From assembly GCA_002686955.1 (NCBI GenBank), contig NYZA01000258.1, positions 1 through 63,422 of the forward strand: 63,422 nt of DNA. The letters run 5' to 3'. Position numbers and translations under genes: made by a program. The notes under the pieces were generated by a model that was given only the letters and a program-made list of their open reading frames with translations, was not told where the DNA came from and searched no databases. This document shows positions 1 to 7,848 of this stretch, piece by piece (position 1 is the first letter of the stretch; each line of letters starts with the position of its first letter). Origin of the DNA: Gemmatimonadota bacterium (lineage in GTDB: Bacteria > GCA-2686955).

Positions 1-351
1 CAGCCAGATCAGCCGCTTCTCGAGCAGCGACATCTCGATATTGCCCGCCTCGTCGATCGCATGCTGGGCGTGTTCCACTCCTTCGGAGTACCGCGCGAGC
101 CCCGCTTGGTAGATCGCCGCCACCGGACCGCGGGTCTTCATGCACAGCTCCCGCGCGCTCTCGACCCCCTTGCCGCGCAGCTCCGCCGCGACATCTTCGA
201 GGAACTTCTTCGTGTTCACCGTCGCGAAGCTCAGCGAATAGAGACGCTCGATCGAGACGATCAGCCCAATCACGAAGAGCAGGAGGATGGGCCACATGAA
301 GCCACCACCCTGCTGGAACTTTTCTACGAGGTCGAATCCGAAGTTGGGCAT
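1..351 (-). CDS. MotA/TolQ/ExbB proton channel family protein (C-terminal part outside window)
   Basis: The gene reads leftward and runs off the window; 117 N-terminal codons are present. The start is the ATG at 351-349, giving MPNFGFDLVEKF followed by a hydrophobic segment (residues about 19-35) ending in the typical SIERLYSL. This is the first transmembrane helix and cytoplasmic loop of TolQ/ExbB/MotA-type inner-membrane proton channels. Such channels use the proton motive force to drive outer-membrane work: TonB-dependent import, Tol-Pal envelope constriction, or gliding and flagellar motors. The partner gene (ExbD/TolR type) would lie beyond position 1, so which system it serves cannot be told. 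Family assignment is solid; the specific role is open. Confidence 0.85.
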   Translation of the reverse strand, partial: MPNFGFDLVEKFQQGGGFMWPILLLFVIGLIVSIERLYSLSFATVNTKKFLEDVAAELRGKGVESARELCMKTRGPVAAIYQAGLARYSEGVEHAQHAIDEAGNIEMSLLEKRLIWL

Positions 352-1096
352 TGCGTTCTCCGCGCGGTGTACGGCCGAAGTGCTTGGTTCCGAAAGGGTT
401 ATACGATCGCGGAACCCTATCCTCTTCAAAAGCGGGGTGTCAAGACGTGTTCTGCGCCCAGGATCCGCCACCTACGCCCGAGATCGGGCGGCAGACCTGC
501 CCCAGCGGGCGCCCGAACGTGAAGAATCATCCACTTGGCGCGGCGCGAGATGGGGCCGGGGCCCGCGTACGCAAGGGCGCGCCGGCATCCGCCATATTGG
601 ACGTCCGGCTCGGATGACCGGATCCAGGCACCCGAAAATCGGCATCGGGACAGCGCCGAAGGCTATCCCACCGCGCAGGGCGGAGGATGCGCCAGCTCCA
701 GGATCCTCATGCGGGCGCGGAGCAGTAGATCGGTGACCGGGCTCGCCGCTTGAAGCCGCACTCGTGACGGCGGCCAGATCGAGGTAGACAGGCAACCCGG
801 CCAGCCCCGCAAGGGTCGTCTTGCTGGTCTCCGGAACAGATTCGAAGGGAAGGACGCCTTGTGCTACCATGATCAATGCATGCGCTCGGGCGGGATCTAA
901 AGCTGGATGGAGGTTCGCCGCGCATCGAACGATTCCGGAGTTCGGTCAACAGATCGAATGTGGCCGGCGGGGAACTCGGCGACGGAAACCCGTACTGAGC
1001 TCGGAGACCGCCTCGAGCCATCCCGGCAATGAAGACGGCATCTCGGACACCCACCCGCAGCGGCCGGGGCGACATGCTCTACTGCCTCCCCCGGGC
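352..1096. other. 745-base intergenic stretch with one transposase scrap
   Basis: Apart from the transposase fragment at 751-876, I see no credible gene here. The first part should hold the leftward promoter of the TolQ-like gene. GGGTT and AACCC around 398-415 could form a weak hairpin. The remaining open frames are short and compositionally odd, with no recognisable protein signature. Confidence 0.5.
751..876 (-). pseudogene. IS1380-type transposase N-terminal fragment
   Basis: Reading leftward from about 876, the peptide contains QGVLPFE, a short spacer and then LAGLPVYLDLA. This is the pattern at the very N-terminus of IS1380-family DDE transposases. After about 42 codons the resemblance stops and the frame becomes Pro/Arg/Gly-rich junk; none of the catalytic domain is present. 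I saw no terminal inverted repeats of an intact element. It is best read as a decayed insertion sequence between the TolQ-like gene and the DUF2723 gene. The short length keeps confidence moderate. Confidence 0.5.
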
Positions 1097-3082
1097 TCAT
1101 CGCTCTCTCCTGGCTTCGACAGTGTCGAGCAAGGTCGCGACAGCCGGATCGGCGCCGCCGAGCTCCAACGCGCGGTGCAGATGTGTCGCTGCCTCGTCCA
1201 ACCGGCGCGCGGCGGCGAGGGCGGCGCCGAGAGCGGCGTGGGCACGCGGATCGGTGGGGGCCACGGCGATTGCTCCGCGTCCGTGCTCGACCGCGGAGGG
1301 AGCATCGAGCATCAGGAGAGCCGCGCGCGAGCGGAGGACCCGCGGGGTCACGCGGCGGGGGAAGGCCTCGATCGCGCGGTCGAGGCGCTGGGTCGCCCGA
1401 TCGATCCACCCGGCTTCCATAAGCGCGCGCGCCAGGTTCTCGGCGGTGCCCGGGTCGTCTGGGCGCAAGCGGGCGGCCTCGCTCCAGGCGGCGAGGGCGG
1501 CACCGGGATCCGCCCGGGCGGCGAAGACGATGGCACGGCTGGCGTGCAGGAGTCCCAGGCGGAGCGCCTCTTGGTCGTCGATGACGGCGCCGGGGCCCCG
1601 TGAAGCGGTGGGGGTCCAGACAGGAGCCTCGTCAATCGGGGGACCTAGATGCGATGCGCGAAACACCGGGCCGCGGGGGGCCAACCAGCCGGCCGGGAGC
1701 AAGGGACGAGACGCGGGACTGTAGTAGAGGGGCAAGGAGTTTCGGCGGACGATCTCCTGAGCGATGGCACCGGCACCGGTGATCGGTCCGTCGCGAGGCT
1801 CGGGCAGAATCAGGTCGGGGCGCTGCCGCCGGAGGGTTCGCCGATACCATGGGCGGGAGAGGAACGGGGTGTAGATCGCCGGGACGGGCCGGCCCTGGCG
1901 GTGCGCGGAATGCAGTGCGGCGAAGTAGTCAACCGTGGTGTCGGTGAGGAGCAGGCCACGGGGTCCGATCGCTTCGAGCACCTCTTCGGCGTGCGGCGTG
2001 ATGCTGCCCGGCGCGGGGTTTCGAACGGTGTGCAACGCGGAAAAGCAGGCTGCCGTGGACGCAAGAATGCCCACGCCGACCCCGAGCGCCGGCATCCGCG
2101 ATGCCGGGATCGATTGCGCGAGCCGTCCCATCCCCAATGCCAGGACGAAGCGCGGCACCATCAGGTAGCCCTCCACGTCGATGCCACCACCCAGATAGAG
2201 CGAGGCGACCAGGAGTGCGGGGAGGGCGGCGAGAAGCGATCGCCGCCGCCGGGCATCGCGGGCGGTCGCGGCCACCAGCGAGCCGGCGCAGGCGAGTGCG
2301 AATCCGACGCCGGCCGCGCCGGAGCTGAACGATATCCACGCGGTGCGTAGAGGGGACTGTTCCGCGTATTGCAAAGCGGTCAGGCCGGAGGAGAACTCGG
2401 CGGCGGTGATGACGCGCCAGAAGCGGACAAAGTTCTCGGGGTCTCCCCAATCGAGCAGGGGGTCGAGGATGGAGCGTAGGGGGAGAAGGAGGAAGGTGCT
2501 GGCGCCCAGCGCGATGAGCGGGACGGTGAGTCCGCGGCGCCAGTCGAGCAGTGGCAGCAAGAAGAGGAGCAGTGGATGCACGCCGAGGCCCAGTCCAAGA
2601 AGGTAGGCGGCGAGCAGGCGCGGCCGTGGAGAGGGCGAGGCCGACGCGGCCGTGATCCAGAGGGCGAGGAGGGCGGCGATCGCGTAGACCTCGCCGGTGC
2701 TGCCGAAGATGGCGGTGCCGGGGGCGGCGAGAGCCCAGGCGGAGGCTGCGAGGGCGAGGATGGGTGAGAGAGGTCCGCGATGCGGTGCCGAGCCAAAAGT
2801 GAGGAAAGAGAGCGATGCGGCGGCGACAGCGATAGCGAGCGAGGAGAAGCGGTTGATGCGAAGGTCGATCCGCTCGGGGCTGGCGGCGGTCGCGGCGGCG
2901 CTGCGGGCGAGCAGGGTGTGCAGTGGGGCACCGGGCGGGTGCAGGATCGAAAGGGTCTCGGCTACGAGATTGATCTCGGCTCCGTCACGCCATCCGGGTC
3001 CGGTCGGGGCGCGAGATCCGAACCAGAACAGGGTGAGAGCGAAAACGAGGAAGGCGCCCCACGTGCGAAGCGGGAATATCAT
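1097..3082 (-). CDS. DUF2723 multi-pass membrane protein with C-terminal TPR repeats
   Basis: A 661-residue protein. The N-terminus (MIFPLRTWGAFLVFALTLF) is a membrane helix, followed by RDGAEINLVAETLSILHPPG, a variant of the DUF2723 signature (an acidic residue in a loop, then AHPPGxP). About ten hydrophobic helices follow to near residue 400. Proteins with this fold are treated as GT-C-like glycosyltransferases of the inner membrane, but no reaction is established for this one. From about residue 500 to the end there are three or four TPR-like units, for example DDPGTAENLARALMEAGW and DPRAHAALGAALAAARRLDEA. The start is the ATG at 3082-3080, which overlaps the stop of the upstream radical SAM gene in an ATGA, indicating translational coupling. 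A longer in-frame reading to 3880 exists but lies antisense to nothing and inside the neighbour's coding region in another frame, so I reject it. Confidence 0.8.
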   Translation of the reverse strand: MIFPLRTWGAFLVFALTLFWFGSRAPTGPGWRDGAEINLVAETLSILHPPGAPLHTLLARSAAATAASPERIDLRINRFSSLAIAVAAASLSFLTFGSAPHRGPLSPILALAASAWALAAPGTAIFGSTGEVYAIAALLALWITAASASPSPRPRLLAAYLLGLGLGVHPLLLFLLPLLDWRRGLTVPLIALGASTFLLLPLRSILDPLLDWGDPENFVRFWRVITAAEFSSGLTALQYAEQSPLRTAWISFSSGAAGVGFALACAGSLVAATARDARRRRSLLAALPALLVASLYLGGGIDVEGYLMVPRFVLALGMGRLAQSIPASRMPALGVGVGILASTAACFSALHTVRNPAPGSITPHAEEVLEAIGPRGLLLTDTTVDYFAALHSAHRQGRPVPAIYTPFLSRPWYRRTLRRQRPDLILPEPRDGPITGAGAIAQEIVRRNSLPLYYSPASRPLLPAGWLAPRGPVFRASHLGPPIDEAPVWTPTASRGPGAVIDDQEALRLGLLHASRAIVFAARADPGAALAAWSEAARLRPDDPGTAENLARALMEAGWIDRATQRLDRAIEAFPRRVTPRVLRSRAALLMLDAPSAVEHGRGAIAVAPTDPRAHAALGAALAAARRLDEAATHLHRALELGGADPAVATLLDTVEARRER

Positions 3083-4494
3083 GCGGCCCGTAGCATCATC
3101 CCGGCGACGAAGCGAAGCGAGCGCAGGTTCAACCGGAGCTGGGTGAGAGAGCGGATGCGGCGGAGATGATCGATTACCTTGCCGGGCCGCAGGTAGAACT
3201 CGCGATTGGCGCGTCGGAGCCAGTACATCATCCGCTCCGGTTCCATCTCGTCGACGCGATGTACCGGGGCGGTGTAGATGCCGGTGCGGTCGGGGTCGTA
3301 GCGCACGAGGTGGCCCGAGGCGGCCAGCTCTCTGTATGCGCGGGTGCCCGGGAATGGCTTGAAAACGAAAAACTTGGCGAAGTCCGGGTTGGCCCGCTTC
3401 GCGAAGTCGATCGTCGCGAGGGCCGTGTCGTCGGTTTCGCCCGGGGAGCCGAAGAGGAAGTAGCACCAGGTCGCGAATCCCAGGGCCTTGGCGAGCTGGA
3501 TCGTGTCGAATGCCTGGTCGAGATCGATCCCCTTTCGGAGATTGGCGAGGATGCGGGGGGAGCCGGATTCGATCCCGAAGCCGACGTTTTGCATTCCGAT
3601 CGAACGAAGCGACTCGAGCAGCTCGCGATCGACGCGATCGACGCGAAGGCCGTTCATGAACATATAGTCGACGGGGAAACGTGAGCGGTGGAGCGCCTCG
3701 CAAAGCTCGAGGGTCCACTGGCGATCCTCGGTGAGCGAATCGTCGGCGAAATGGATCTCTCGGGCGCCATGGCGGTCGATCGCTTCGCCGATTTCGGCCA
3801 CGACATCGCCGACGGAGCGGTATCGGACGAGGCCTCCGAACGCCGCGGGGGAGCAACAGAATGTGCATCTGCCGGGGCAACCGCGGCTCGCCATGATGGT
3901 GGCGACTGGGGAACGGCGGGCATCCGGGGGTGAGTAGGAGGCGAGGCTCGGCAGGAGATCGCGCGCCGGGCGGGGCAGGTTGTCGAGATCGGAGATCAGG
4001 GGACGGCGGGGGTTGCGCACGATCGTGCCGTCCCCGCGCCGGCGGAACCAGAGCCCGCGGATGCCTTCGAGATCGGTCTCTGATGGGCGAAGGCGCAGCC
4101 TTCCGACCAGCTCGGCCACGGTCTCTTCGCCCTCGCCGATCGCGGCGGCGTGGAAGGCACCGGATCGGAGGACCCCTTCGGGATCAGCGGTCGCGTGGGG
4201 GCCGCCGATGATGCGCAGGGCCTTCGGGGCGATTCGGGCGGCCTGCCACGCAAGCGCCTCCGCATCGCTGAACACAGGAGTCGTCGCGGTGAGTGCTACG
4301 AGATCGGGATTGAGAGTGGCGAATGCCCCGGCGACGCCCTGACGGCCGGCCAGATCGGCATCGATGAAGGTCGGCTCAACCCCTGCGCGTCGCAAGACGG
4401 CGGCGATGTAGAGCAGGCCGAGCGGCGGGTACGGGGTCGAGAGGCGCACGCCGTACGCGCGGAGTTGAGACGGGTTTACTAGAAGTGCACGCAT
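3079..4494 (-). CDS. B12-binding-domain radical SAM protein
   Basis: A 471-residue protein. Residues 1-130 form a Rossmann-like cobalamin-binding-type domain (RALLVNPS start, IIGGPHA near 96, IGEGEETV near 119). The usual cobalamin DxHxxG motif is not visible, so B12 binding is uncertain. Residues about 195-400 form a radical SAM barrel with the 4Fe-4S cysteines C206, C210 and C213 in RGCPGRCTFCC. Such enzymes cleave SAM to a 5'-deoxyadenosyl radical; B12-type members often methylate unreactive carbons in lipids, hopanoids or natural products. The partner gene overlaps its stop and encodes a GT-C-like membrane protein, which suggests joint action on a lipid or surface glycan; that is inference. 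Confidence 0.85.
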   Translation of the reverse strand: MRALLVNPSQLRAYGVRLSTPYPPLGLLYIAAVLRRAGVEPTFIDADLAGRQGVAGAFATLNPDLVALTATTPVFSDAEALAWQAARIAPKALRIIGGPHATADPEGVLRSGAFHAAAIGEGEETVAELVGRLRLRPSETDLEGIRGLWFRRRGDGTIVRNPRRPLISDLDNLPRPARDLLPSLASYSPPDARRSPVATIMASRGCPGRCTFCCSPAAFGGLVRYRSVGDVVAEIGEAIDRHGAREIHFADDSLTEDRQWTLELCEALHRSRFPVDYMFMNGLRVDRVDRELLESLRSIGMQNVGFGIESGSPRILANLRKGIDLDQAFDTIQLAKALGFATWCYFLFGSPGETDDTALATIDFAKRANPDFAKFFVFKPFPGTRAYRELAASGHLVRYDPDRTGIYTAPVHRVDEMEPERMMYWLRRANREFYLRPGKVIDHLRRIRSLTQLRLNLRSLRFVAGMMLRAA

Positions 4495-4549
4495 TTGTCG
4501 GTCTGTCCCCCCCGGACCCCAAAGGCCAGACTATCGCATGCAACCGAAA

Positions 4550-4594
4550 GCCGACCATCCGGCGCGCCGCCCCCCGACGCGCCGAATGGTCGGC
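4550..4594 (-). terminator. Probable rho-independent terminator of the matrixin operon
   Basis: Two 20-base arms (4550-4569 and 4575-4594) are complementary except for two positions that can form G-U pairs. They give a very stable GC-rich stem with a short C-rich loop. On the minus strand the stem is followed by TTTCGGTT. It sits 40 bases past the stop of the matrixin gene and just upstream of the radical SAM gene, as expected for the end of the 5735-4634 transcript. Confidence 0.6.
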
Positions 4595-4633
4595 CTCCCT
4601 GTTCGACCCAGTTGAGGGTCGATTATCCGCGGC

Positions 4634-5215
4634 TCAGTCCGGGTAGCGGCCCCGGATGCCGGCGATGTCGTCGGAGTGCAGAACCCGCTTGTTCGCACTC
4701 ATACCGATCGACCACCACATCACCGCGCTGTTGTTCGATGAGTGGTCGAGACCGAGCTGGTGTCCGACTTCGTGGAGAATCACGCTCTCCAAGTCGAACT
4801 CGTTCCACCATGGATCGGAGGGGCCGCACTCCCAGTTCTGGTTCACGTCCATCTTGACATCGCAGTCGCGATCGCCCTGATAGTTGTTGAGAGTGGTCAG
4901 ACCGAGGACGCCCACATCGTTGATCTCTTTGAAGCGGATGGTGTTGAAGCCGTCTCCGGCGCCGCCGTAGGGGCCGCCCCAACCGCCGATGGTCCAAGAG
5001 AAGTCGGTGTTGGTAACCTGGTTCCAGGTGATGTAGGCGCGCTTGGCGGTTCCCAGATACTCGCTGGTTCCGGAGCAGTCTTCGAGATCGGTGGTTTGAT
5101 CGCCCCAGATCGGGACCGGAATCTGGTAGCTCTTGTAGACCTGTCCCCAGGATTCCCAGGCGAAAGCCGACCCGGAGAAGGCGAGGCAAGCGAGGGCAAG
5201 TGCAATCTTCTTCAT
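4634..5215 (-). CDS. Secreted matrixin-type (M10-like) zinc metalloprotease
   Basis: A 193-residue protein with a clear Sec signal peptide (MKKIALALACLAFSGSAFA, cleavage near residue 19). The zinc-binding motif is HEVGHQLGLDH (H148, H152, H158, catalytic E149), i.e. HExxHxxGxxH, followed by a Met-turn-like SAVMW with M166. This is the metzincin/matrixin signature. The protein is close to a bare catalytic domain: no propeptide cysteine switch and no C-terminal hemopexin or anchoring domain. It should be an exported endopeptidase of the periplasm or outside. The gene directly upstream (16-base gap) encodes a small secreted protein of a type often found with such proteases, so the two form an operon that ends at the hairpin at 4550-4594. 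Confidence 0.9.
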   Translation of the reverse strand: MKKIALALACLAFSGSAFAWESWGQVYKSYQIPVPIWGDQTTDLEDCSGTSEYLGTAKRAYITWNQVTNTDFSWTIGGWGGPYGGAGDGFNTIRFKEINDVGVLGLTTLNNYQGDRDCDVKMDVNQNWECGPSDPWWNEFDLESVILHEVGHQLGLDHSSNNSAVMWWSIGMSANKRVLHSDDIAGIRGRYPD

Positions 5216-5231
5216 CTCGTCATCCTCCTGG

Positions 5232-5735
5232 TCAGCGACCTGCTCGCTCTATGCGGGTTTCGAGGTGGTGGACGAATTCGCTCAGGGGTTGGCCGGTTCG
5301 CTCGACAATGCCCTCATTGCTCACGAGGTATTGGCCGAGTCCCCAATAGGCGACGTTGCTCATCGATTCCGCACGATCGTTCCATAGGAAGACGATCATT
5401 CGAGATCCGATCCGGTCGATCTCGGGTGAGCCCGGAACGGTGGTGGAGAACTCGCCGATCGTGCCGCCTGGTGAGCGAAGCTCAATCGTGGCGGACGTTG
5501 CGTCGCCCAGGATCTGCTGATCGACGCGAAGGGTCGCGAAGGTCGAGATCATCTCGTCGTCGTCCCAGTCTTGCTCGACCGAGACGATCTCTCCGACCAC
5601 GATTCGGTCCACTTCGCGGACCATCTCGTCGAGCGTTCGCTTGACGATGGTGGTGGCGCCCGCGTTGCCCGCGAGCGCGAAGAGGGGAGCGGTCAGCCCC
5701 AGGGCGAGAAGGCGCCGAGGGATGATGCGGAGCAT
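5232..5735 (-). CDS. Small secreted protein paired with the matrixin
   Basis: A 167-residue exported protein (signal peptide to about residue 27, ending NAGA). The mature part starts with LDEMVREVDRIVVGEIVSVE, then a beta-rich body with a PGGTIGEF turn, a PGSPEIDRIGSRMIVFL segment, and a GQYLVSNEGIVER end. This layout (disclaimed 'aDxVVvGxV', 'pGG', 'vvFL', 'GkY') recurs in small secreted proteins encoded beside matrixins in several phyla; the biochemical role is not known. The 16-base spacing to the matrixin gene argues that the two proteins act together, perhaps as inhibitor, chaperone or substrate adaptor. That role is inference only. Confidence 0.75.
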   Translation of the reverse strand: MLRIIPRRLLALGLTAPLFALAGNAGATTIVKRTLDEMVREVDRIVVGEIVSVEQDWDDDEMISTFATLRVDQQILGDATSATIELRSPGGTIGEFSTTVPGSPEIDRIGSRMIVFLWNDRAESMSNVAYWGLGQYLVSNEGIVERTGQPLSEFVHHLETRIERAGR

Positions 5736-5820
5736 AGTGTTCTCCTCTTTCGAATGCCGCTCTGCGGCGGCGCGTGTCGTTCTTTGATAAGGAAGGACCT
5801 ACCATCGCCATTCTTCTAAC

Positions 5821-6813
5821 ATGGTTCGATTCGGTCCGCGAGAACAGCCGGTGGTTTTTGGGGACTACTATGGAAGCGTGTTTCCCACCTTCTCGCTGAC
5901 GATCGCACTCTGCGCGGCCACCTCGCCGCCTGGCCAGCCGACTGAGGGGCCCGCTGGGAGCGACTATGCATATGCGGCGGTGCAGACGAGCGCGCACGGG
6001 GGTGGAGACGGGCGCTACTGGCTCTACGAGCCGGCCGATCCCGCCCCCGCTTCGGCCCCGGTGGTGCTCTACCTGCATGGCTACGGCGCTCTCGACCCCT
6101 CGCCCTACGAGGCGATGCTGAACCACGTGGCGCGCAAGGGTTTCACCGTCGTCTACCCCCGCTATGGCTGGTTTTGGAACCCCTGGGAGTACGAACAGAA
6201 CGCGATCAACTCTCTGCGCAATGCCCTCGATCGCCTGGAAGAGCCGGGACATGTCGCGCCCGAGCTGGAGCATTTCGCGGTGGCGGGCCATTCCCTGGGC
6301 GGAATTCTAAGCCTTCGTATCGCCAACCGCGTCGTGAGCGAGGGGTTGCCGGTCGCGCGGGCGATCGTGCTCCACGACGGCGCGGGAGCAATCACGCCCG
6401 CCTACCCCTTCATGCCGCTGGACGATCTCGACCAGATCGACGCCAGCGCCTACCTGGTGGTCGTGATCGCGGAGAGCTCCAGCGACGACGAGAACGCGCT
6501 GGGCGTGGTGCGCCGCGCGTGGCTGAACACGCCGCAGATCGCCCGCGACCAGCGGAATGGACTGCTGGTGCGGAGCGACGACTACGGCGAGCCCGATCTG
6601 GTCTCCGACCACCTCGGAGTCAACGGTCCACTCGTCGACGCCGTCGACTGGTTCGGCTACTGGAAGCCGACGGTGGCGATACTCCACGCAGCCTTCTACG
6701 GCACGGACGCGGAACATGTGCTGGGCGAGGGTCCCGAGGTGCGGGAGATGGGGAGTTGGAGCGACGGGGAGCCCGTGGTGAAGATCGGGGTGGCTTCGGA
6801 TCTTGGGTACTGA
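5821..6813 (+). CDS. Exported alpha/beta-hydrolase (lipase/cutinase-like)
   Basis: A 330-residue alpha/beta-hydrolase. The oxyanion-hole region YLHGYGA is at about 84-90 and the nucleophile elbow GHSLGG has S158. A serine hydrolase of esterase/lipase type is therefore expected; substrate unknown. The likely acid is in the DLDQID or SDDE region and the histidine in LVSDHLGVNG near residue 265. The ATG at 5821 has no good ribosome site. An in-frame GTG at 5878 would start at FPTFSLTIALCAAT, a short hydrophobic leader, so export from that start is plausible. It is transcribed divergently from the matrixin operon and converges on the unknown secreted protein that follows. Confidence 0.75.
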   Translation: MVRFGPREQPVVFGDYYGSVFPTFSLTIALCAATSPPGQPTEGPAGSDYAYAAVQTSAHGGGDGRYWLYEPADPAPASAPVVLYLHGYGALDPSPYEAMLNHVARKGFTVVYPRYGWFWNPWEYEQNAINSLRNALDRLEEPGHVAPELEHFAVAGHSLGGILSLRIANRVVSEGLPVARAIVLHDGAGAITPAYPFMPLDDLDQIDASAYLVVVIAESSSDDENALGVVRRAWLNTPQIARDQRNGLLVRSDDYGEPDLVSDHLGVNGPLVDAVDWFGYWKPTVAILHAAFYGTDAEHVLGEGPEVREMGSWSDGEPVVKIGVASDLGY

Positions 6814-6839
6814 CGGTCCCCCGGTCGCGATCGGAGTGG

Positions 6840-7472
6840 CTACCTCACCTGGAAGCACCAGGGGCGTGTGGTCCCTTCCTCTCCGGGAACCCTTCCGGGT
6901 GGAGAGAATCCGGGGTCGGGATCGAAGTACTCCACCGGCTCGGGACCGAAAATCACCGGACCGGCGAAGACCGGCGGAACGCCAACATTCACACCGCACT
7001 CATCATCGATGTCTTCATCGGGTCCCAGCGGAATCCCGTTGCCGCTGTCATTGCACTCCACGATCAGCGCCCAATCGAAATCACCCGGCGGGATCGATCC
7101 CGGTGGAGCCGTGTAGGAGAAGAGGATCTCCGGGTTGTTCGGATCTCCCTGCCAACGTTGGATTTCGCTCCGCAGGTTCTGGAAATGGACCACGATGTTC
7201 GTGGGCTTCGGTTTCCCTTCGATGCACTGCAGGACGAAGATGCTCGCCACATAGCTCGAGCACGCGTCCTCGGGCATGATTTTGTGTTTCCAGACGAAGG
7301 TCAGCGGCTCGAACATGCTAAACATGTAGCCCTCGAGCTCCGGGTCCAACGCGACCTCGATGTTGGTCGTCCAGCAATCTTGAAGCACCGTAACGGGGAA
7401 CTGCGCGTGAGCGGTCCCCATCATCAGACAGCTACACGCTGCTGCAATAGCGAAACTCTGTCTCTTGGGCAT
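6840..7472 (-). CDS. Secreted protein of unknown function
   Basis: A 210-residue protein with a signal peptide (MPKRQSFAIAAACSCLMMGTAHA). The mature part has five cysteines (for example CWTT, CSSY, LQCIEG, ECND, DDECG), suggesting disulfides outside the cytoplasm, and a Pro/Gly/acidic C-terminal third. I recognise no domain. Proteins of this kind (short, disulfide-rich, ending in a low-complexity tail) are common in secretome-rich uncultivated bacteria. It is read leftward, facing away from the acyl-CoA synthetase gene. Confidence 0.6.
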   Translation of the reverse strand: MPKRQSFAIAAACSCLMMGTAHAQFPVTVLQDCWTTNIEVALDPELEGYMFSMFEPLTFVWKHKIMPEDACSSYVASIFVLQCIEGKPKPTNIVVHFQNLRSEIQRWQGDPNNPEILFSYTAPPGSIPPGDFDWALIVECNDSGNGIPLGPDEDIDDECGVNVGVPPVFAGPVIFGPEPVEYFDPDPGFSPPGRVPGEEGTTRPWCFQVR

Positions 7473-7848
7473 GGCTACCTCTCTCTGTCATACGCCGAAT
7501 CGGTGTTCGGTCTCGGCCATCAGGCCAGCGTGGCTTCCATATGACACACCACGCCGACTTCGAATCCGCGCCCCCGGATCGCCTCCTCTCGGGTTCCGTC
7601 CACCAGCCATATCCATGCCGCTCGCCCTCGCGAATCGAGAGCACGCCCGCCTCGGGGGCCGGTCTTTCGGGGCCTGCGCGCGGCACGGGTCACCGAATTG
7701 GCTTATCTTGCGATCAAAAGATAACCTCAGCCGATGCGCCCGGTTGACGAGAATCCGGCCGAAACACTCTCGATCGAACCCTGGTCGCACGCTTCACTGT
7801 CATCTAGCCTCTTACCATTCCCCCGGCAAGAAATGGAGGAGCGATCCG
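7473..7848. other. 376-base divergent intergenic region
   Basis: This lies between the leftward secreted-protein gene and the rightward acyl-CoA synthetase gene, so it should carry both promoters. The only structure I see is the inverted repeat at 7703-7724. A GGAGGA ribosome-binding site at 7835-7840 sets the start of the synthetase at 7849. An in-frame reading upstream to 7465 exists but has no protein-like features. Confidence 0.5.
7703..7724. promoter_or_regulatory. Inverted repeat, possible operator of the acyl-CoA synthetase gene
   Basis: TTATCTT (7703-7709) and AAGATAA (7718-7724) are perfect 7-base arms 8 bases apart, AT-rich in a GC-rich setting and about 125 bases before the start codon. 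The shape fits a dimeric repressor site (TetR/GntR type). The regulator is unknown. Confidence 0.35.

Noticed and set aside
3083-3880. Long N-terminal extension of the DUF2723 gene
   Set aside because: It lies inside the radical SAM gene in another frame; an ATGA overlap gives the natural start.
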